Assembly: GCA_017979445.1 (NCBI GenBank)
Contig: CM030706.1
Location: 8,046,967-8,110,966, forward strand
Source of the DNA: Akebia trifoliata
Lineage: Eukaryota > Streptophyta > Magnoliopsida > Ranunculales > Lardizabalaceae
Length of the DNA: 64,000 nucleotides
Reading direction: 5' to 3'
The notes beneath the pieces are model-generated. The model searched no databases and had not been told where the DNA came from. It was given only the letters and a program-made list of their open reading frames with translations. The translations under genes were made by a program, and so were the position numbers. Every line of letters starts with the position of its first letter. The first letter of the stretch is position 1. Shown here one piece after another: positions 58,099 through 64,000 of this stretch.

Positions 58099-58689
58099 AA
58101 GTAGTAATGGCTAGCCACTAGCCATTGATTATGCATCAATGGTTCCGTTATGCTGTTATTTTATCGTTAATGTAATCATATTTAGCTTCACTAATCATTT
58201 TTAAAGGGGCAAATTAAGTATGTTCATTATCCTTAGCAAGATCACATTATAATCTGTCAATAACTGTGAAGCATTTTTATAAAATGAGAAAGAGACTGCA
58301 TTGTAATACAACCCAAACCCAAGACCCTTATAGTTGTGCAATGGCCTCAAGCCTAAGTTTGATTAGTGGGTCTAGAATCTGCATAATTAGGGTTTAATTA
58401 GGACTTCTTTGAGTTTAATTAGGTGTTATTAATAAGTCAGGCATGTGGGTTAATTGGGATATACTAATTATGTTTTGTAGTTGATTGAGAATATTTTTTT
58501 GGGTTCAAGACCTTGTATGCCAAGAGAGATTCTTCATTGGGTGGTGTGATTCTATTCAGAAACTGGTGATACTCGGGTTCTCCATTTTGTTTGAATTTGA
58601 CTTCATCGATATTATCCATGTATTTTGTTTATCAGGAAAATTTCATATGTCCATTTTTAAGAGGAGATGTTGTCGAAATTTCTATAGAA

Positions 58690-59060
58690 TTATTGATTTT
58701 TTATAGAATTATAAATTTTTTAAAATTAAAATAATTATTTTATAAAATTTTAATATAAATTTATTATATGTATATATATTTAATGTAATTATATATTTAT
58801 AAGGGTATTATGGTAATTTTTTATGTATTCTGGGTGCATTATAAACATTAAGGGTATTCTAGTCATTTTATCCTAATACAATAGAATCCAGAAGCTATAT
58901 CAAACAATAATTACCAGATTCTGGTAAACAACACAACACTTGTACACAACTCTATCAAACAAGCTTTTCAGTGTTTTAGCCTTTGACAGTAGATTTTGAC
59001 AGTAGCTTCTTACAGTAGAATCTGACAGCAGATTCTAACAGTTGTATCAAACGGGGCCTA
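58690..59060 (-). mobile_element. Harbinger-like element, end at 59060 (second orientation)
   Basis: Read on the minus strand it begins GGCCCCGTTTGATACAACTG after TTA and matches 29050-29312, including AGAATCTGGTAATTATTGTT and AGAATACCCTTA. The inner side fades into AT-rich sequence from about 58800 leftward; the opposite end was not identified. Confidence 0.55.
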
Positions 59061-59065
59061 AGTAT

Positions 59066-62000
59066 CTAATCGGAAGTGAACTTTGTTGGAATTATTGAGG
59101 GTATTTTTGTGAATTGATTAAATTCTTTAATAATAGATATTTTAGTAATTTTGATGTTGGTAGGTTGGCTTTGAATAATTTTGCAAATGATTTGCTCTAG
59201 TCTTTGCTTTGTGCTTTAAATCATTTGCTGAAATTTCTTAAGAATTTAGATGGTTCATGAAAAATTTTCACATTGGGCTTCCAAGCACCCATAAAATTGA
59301 TTTGTAGGCTCGACATTGCAAATTTGATTCGACATTTTGGATGTAAGTTATTCACAATATGACTTTTTTTTTTTTGTTTGGGCGTGAGATGAAAATTGAT
59401 CTCTTTCTTTGATTCTTTCGTGAAATGCCGGATTCATCCTAAATGTCAACTTGTTTTTGTAATAGAATGAAAATTTTTTGATAATACCAACACCATTGGT
59501 ATGTTAGACTGACTAAGTCACTTTTAAGAATGAGTTGTGTTATTGATAGAGAATGCTTATAAGAGTTAAGATTCTTTTTAAGCACAAGATTCATATTATT
59601 GTCTAATATTGGATGATATTTCATGCTAAAGGTTCGGGTACATGACCATGAGATTATCGTTAAGGTTAAGGTTCTTACGTTATTACCCAAAACGGTCACA
59701 GCCACAAATCAAGTTGGCGTTTAATTTTATTTATATGGTAGTCATAGTGTTAGTATGTTATTATTAATTAGATGGATGGAAGTAACTGATTCTTGAGCTA
59801 GCATTGTAGAATATTTATTTCAATTAATGATCGATCACACTTGAGAAGCTTCTTATCGGAAAACTATTATATCACATATAGATAGATTCGATTCGATGAA
59901 CTTATGTTAGTAATATTTCATTAGTTTGGTAACTCATGGGATCAACTCTCCTCAAGCCTTTACCAACTTTTACCACATTTGATCCATGAAACATGTAATT
60001 GAGTAATTGTAAGTTTTCAGCAAGGAATATTCCATATCTGTATATTGAATAGTGGGAAGTTCTTGATAAAGAATCTATACCTATGCAAATGGGAGAATAT
60101 CTAAGATTGGGTAAAGGATATTATTAAATATTCAAATATAAATTGGTTTTTTTTTCTTGTAATAATTTTTTGAAAGATCATTTTATTTGGTAAATCAATT
60201 TTTCTATGTAAACGTTTGTAGACTAATTCTACATGATAAAAGAGTTTCTCAAAATAGATCGATCAAAATTCAAAGGCATATATATTGGTTATTATGTTAA
60301 GGAAAGACCTAACTGAGATTGTGTGTTAGGGTTACATGCCCTAATTGAAATCATTTCGACTTTCTATTTTCTTCACATTTACAAAAGTTTTTCTACTTTT
60401 CTTATAGCGCCTCCAGATTCTAGTATTCTAAGACACTAAATAACACTACGCAAAGATGATAATAGCATAAATAGATAATAAAGTGATAAAAAGATAATAG
60501 AATAATGGATATGAATAATTAAAGACCAAAATATCTATCAGAGTGCAGAAACTAAACATCAATTACAACCCATAATTCATTTAGAATACTCCCAATACAC
60601 AACCTCAACAAAATAAAATAAACAAGTAAACCTTAAGATCATCCTCAAGTAGATGAGGGTTGCAACTCATCGGAATGATGAACCTCAAGTACATTCTTGT
60701 ACTTTAATTCCTTGAAGGTTGACACCTCAATAACTGACATATCTGAAATGGTGAAAGATGGGGTGAGTAATAAAGAGTTATCCAGCAAGAAATAAATGTC
60801 TCAAACTAACAGTCCCTTAAATCTGAGAAAAAAAAATCATTCTAAAGCGTTTGAAACATATGCATGTTTTTCAATGTAATATTTAGCTTAATGTATAATT
60901 ATACTTGAAATATAAATAACTACAGGTTTTGTCATAACATAACTCTAAAAAATAACGAATAACCAAAAGCAATGATAATTTGCAAAAATAATTAATTTTC
61001 CAATTTTACTATCAAGATATAATATCATCCTTAAAAAAATCATGAATTTTTTTGTAACATAATGTAAACAAGGCTGGACATATAAATAGATCAATTTATC
61101 AATTTGTAATTATTCTCAATTTAAAATCCATATAATATTAATAATAATATTATTACATGCAAATAGTGGTAGTGTAGTTGATAAGAGTGTGAGAATCACG
61201 ATTGGATACCTATTAGTTAGGATCCGAATATGTTTCAAACTTCACCAATGTGGAACCCCATTGTTAGTTCTTGATTTCGTGGTCGATTGTTGCATTTACC
61301 AGAACTTGGATGACCATTTATTCAACTTAGGTTGACCGTTGACTATGACCATAAGGTATAAGTTCTTTCACAAAGTGTTAGAATGTTCGACTATTCTAGA
61401 CAATTAATGATCATGGACTGGTCATCTTCATCTAAGCCTATCAGGCGAACATATGATTCTTTAATGACATCTCAACACTGCCACAAACTACCTTTTCACC
61501 ACAAAGTTCATTGGTAAAGATAGAAAAGAATATCCCGAATCTCAGTTGTGATGCTATTCCCCTATACATGGTGACTACATAGGAGTTTACGATCACAATC
61601 GTTCATCCTAGGATATTATGTTACTTTGGATGTGATATGACAAATTATCCTGTCAGGCATTCATAAACTCTTTAAGAGATCCCAAAATAATTTTATATAT
61701 ACATTTTCTTTTTGAAAATAAAATAGAAATTAACAATACAAGTATGTGGAATGTATATCCAATTTTCTACCGTACAACGGCTCAACTCGTAAAAATAAAC
61801 AACAATACACATCGCCTCTTGATAATAGAAATAAATGAGAGCTTACATTTTCATTTATTATATATACGATATCACACCTACAATGCGATCCCTCAAATTT
61901 TTAATAAATCAAACTATTTTCTTTTTCAAGTTCAACCAAATCTTTCTATATTATTTGAAGAGATAAAAGTAAATTATTCAATAAAGTTTAAATATTAAAA

Positions 62001-62730
62001 CTCAATTTATAAAAGTATGTGAAGAAAATAATTAAAATTGGCCAAAAATAGGTTATATATGCAATTTGGGATAAAATCATTGAAGACTAGTCAAAGCTGA
62101 TGAAAATTTCGCTAAGTGTCAAAAATATAATTTTTCAAAGTTCTTCAAATGTAAAACGATTTTTTGGAATAGAGAGTTGTTACCACGAGATTTAACATCA
62201 TATAATTTTGAAACTTAATTTCAAGAAAAAATTAAAGAAATCAGAGATTGTAAATCTGACAAAAATGTTCAAATTTGCATTTTATTTTTGTACCCAAAAA
62301 TTAGATTTTAATTTGTTAAGTAATCCTTCTCCTACGAAACCAAAAATACCAGACCAGATTATAGAACAATATTGTGGCAACGTAGACCTAAGTGGTCATA
62401 CTGGATCCTAAGGAACCATCACAATGGTCGGCCTATACTTGAACGAGAATGCTATGTCGTCCAACAGAGCCTAGAAGAAGGTGACTCGCGTAGACAACTA
62501 GATTTTTAAGCTATTCCCATTATTTTCAAATGGGGGTATTCCCTTATTTTTATTAAATAACTTAAAGTAAATGTTTCCATTTACTTAAATGTTTTTAATG
62601 AAACTAAGGTACTTAAACTTTATGTGCTATTGGGAAAATACAATATTGAAAAAGTATTAAAAATCTGGTCCTGTCGGTGTGATCGACAGAGAGAAAATTT
62701 TGGTGGTGGCATGGTCGGTGCCATTGATAG
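59066..62730. other. AT-rich DNA up to the gap, no gene seen
   Basis: If the kinase gene continues, this is intron 1. No kinase exon was found. A patch at 61165-61220 (GTAGTTGATAAGAGTG, later GGATCCGAATATG) vaguely resembles tRNA A and B boxes. The stretch 60650-60790 (ACACCTCAATAACTGACATA, GGGGTGAGTAATAAAGAG) resembles LTR-retrotransposon debris. Neither is firm. Confidence 0.4.
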
Positions 62731-62830
62731 NNNNNNNNNNNNNNNNNNNNNNNNNNNNNNNNNNNNNNNNNNNNNNNNNNNNNNNNNNNNNNNNNNNNNN
62801 NNNNNNNNNNNNNNNNNNNNNNNNNNNNNN
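62731..62830. other. Assembly gap, 100 N
   Basis: Exactly 100 N, the conventional size for a gap of unknown length. Copy 2 of the duplicated kinase region begins at its right edge. Confidence 0.99.
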
Positions 62831-64000
62831 AAATTTTCTGGTAGTTATAGATGCACACATTAAGAATCTTGTAGGCTATTGCTAACAACTTAGATGAGTC
62901 ATGTGAGGACATATGAATTTTCACAATTCAGAGCAAATGCGTGGGACATAAGCAGCCTTTGTTTATTGCAACTTTGTGGAGATCAATTATGAGGAAAATT
63001 TGGTCCTTATATCTTTGGGTTGCACACATCACAGTCGACATTTGTGGCGGCCCACTCTTTAGTGGTTTTTACTCTTGTACCCTTCTATATTAGTCCCCTC
63101 ATGTAGCCCTTCCCCTCTATGATGGCATTCATTTTGGTACCTTTTTTTTCCTTTTGGAGCCCCTAGGTAGTCCTTTCTCCATGTCTCTCATTTTGGGATT
63201 CAAGCCCAAGATGTGGCGTTGGCTCTGATGCCAATTTAGACAAACCTAACCAATACACCAAAAGCACTGAGGTGGTAATGGTGTAGATTGTTTAGCTCTT
63301 ATCTCTTGGAGTTGTAACAAAGTAGTAATGGCTAGCCACTAGCCATTGATTATGCATCAATGGTTCCGTTATGCTGTTATTTTATCGTTAATGTAATAAT
63401 ATTTAGCTTCACTAATCATTTTTAAGGGGGCAAATTAAGTATGTTCATTATCCTTAGCAAGATCACATTACAATCTGTCAATAACTGTGAAGCATCTTTA
63501 TAAAATGAGAAAGAGACTGCATTGTAATACAACCCAAACCCAAGACCCTTATAGTTGTGCAATGGCCTCAAGCCTAAGTTTGATTAGTGGGTCTAGAATC
63601 TGCATAATTAGGACTTCTTTGAGTTTAATTAGGTGTTATTAATAAGTCAGGCATGTGGGTTAATTGGGATATACTAATTATGTTTTGTAGTTGATTGAGA
63701 ATATTTTTTTGGGTTCAAGACCTTGTATGCCAAGAGAGATTCTTCATTGGGTGGTGTGATTCTATTCAGAAACTGGTGATACTCGGGTTCTCCATTTTGT
63801 TTGAATTTGACTTCATCGATATTATCCATGTATTTTGTTTATCAGGAAAATTTCATATGTCCATTTTTAAGAGGAGATGTTGTCGAAATTTCTATAGAAT
63901 TATTGATTTTTTATAGAATTATAAATTTTTTAAAATTAAAATAATTATTTTATAAAATTTTAATATAAATTTATTATATGTATATATATTTAATGTAATT
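62831..64000. repeat. Duplicated kinase 5' region, copy 2 (exon lost), to window end
   Basis: It matches 57109-57266 and then 57768-58790 with few substitutions (e.g. CATTAAG for CATCAAG). The join GAGATCAATTATGAGGAAAA skips the start-codon exon and its donor. The match still holds at base 64000, so the duplication extends further right. Confidence 0.9.

Larger units (their letters stand above)
57109..58790. repeat. Duplicated kinase 5' region, copy 1 (with exon)
   Basis: It is near-identical to 62831-64000, with only scattered differences by eye. About 500 bp here (about 57267-57767), including the first coding exon, is missing from copy 2. A 15-bp piece near 58387-58401 is also absent there. 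Confidence 0.9.

Noticed and set aside
61165..61220. tRNA-like A and B boxes
   Set aside because: The B box is poor and no cloverleaf, tail or flanking duplication could be made; too weak to call a tRNA or SINE.
58485..63916. Identical 73-codon open frame present twice (58485-58706 and 63695-63916)
   Set aside because: The identity reflects the large non-coding duplication around the gap; no codon-level conservation or known domain supports a gene.

Overview
The window is nuclear DNA from a flowering plant, probably a eudicot. Three things show this: intron-bearing plant genes with GT/AG junctions, a single-exon pentatricopeptide-repeat (PPR) gene, and AT-rich gene-poor DNA full of plant transposon classes (Ty1/copia, a Ty3-type solo LTR, LINEs, SINEs, many foldback MITEs). 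A 100-base run of N at 62731-62830 marks a scaffold join. The species cannot be named from the sequence.

Four host genes are supported. (1) Minus strand, 6126-9800: the first two coding exons of a plant SCAPER homologue; the rest lies beyond the left edge. (2) Minus strand, 20491-22476: an intronless organellar PLS-class PPR protein with an E domain. (3) Plus strand, 40344-53153: a complete six-exon gene for the mitochondrial ATP synthase OSCP (subunit O), encoding 250 residues. (4) Plus strand, 57373-57486: the first coding exon of a group-I GSK3/SHAGGY-like kinase with a probable 5' leader from about 55440; the catalytic exons lie beyond the right edge or in the gap. The genes are unrelated housekeeping or organellar genes; I see no operon-like or pathway clustering.

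Layout. 1-2273: 3' half of a decayed copia element. 2274-10250: SCAPER 5' part, with a tandem duplication and a scrambled plastid 16S fragment in intron 1. 10250-20190: a MITE field with hAT-, Mutator- and Micron-like foldback elements. 20192-25990: a 218-bp solo LTR with exact target duplication, the PPR gene, a nested MITE and a GC-rich minisatellite. 27351-29312: more MITEs. 29313-36976: a decayed L1-type LINE split by a 1,973-bp solo LTR. 36992-39211: two copies of a long-armed foldback element. 40130-53700: the OSCP gene with TE-filled introns. 53760-55080: an antisense LINE relic. 55440-64000: the kinase 5' region, then after the gap a near-identical second copy of part of it that lacks the coding exon.

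I did not find a clearly new gene system. The most unusual signals are a Micron-like MITE family made of two consecutive hairpins inserted in TA microsatellites, the duplicated kinase 5' region around the gap with precise loss of the start-codon exon, a chimeric plastid rRNA insert in scrambled order, and several elements whose target-site duplications can be read directly.
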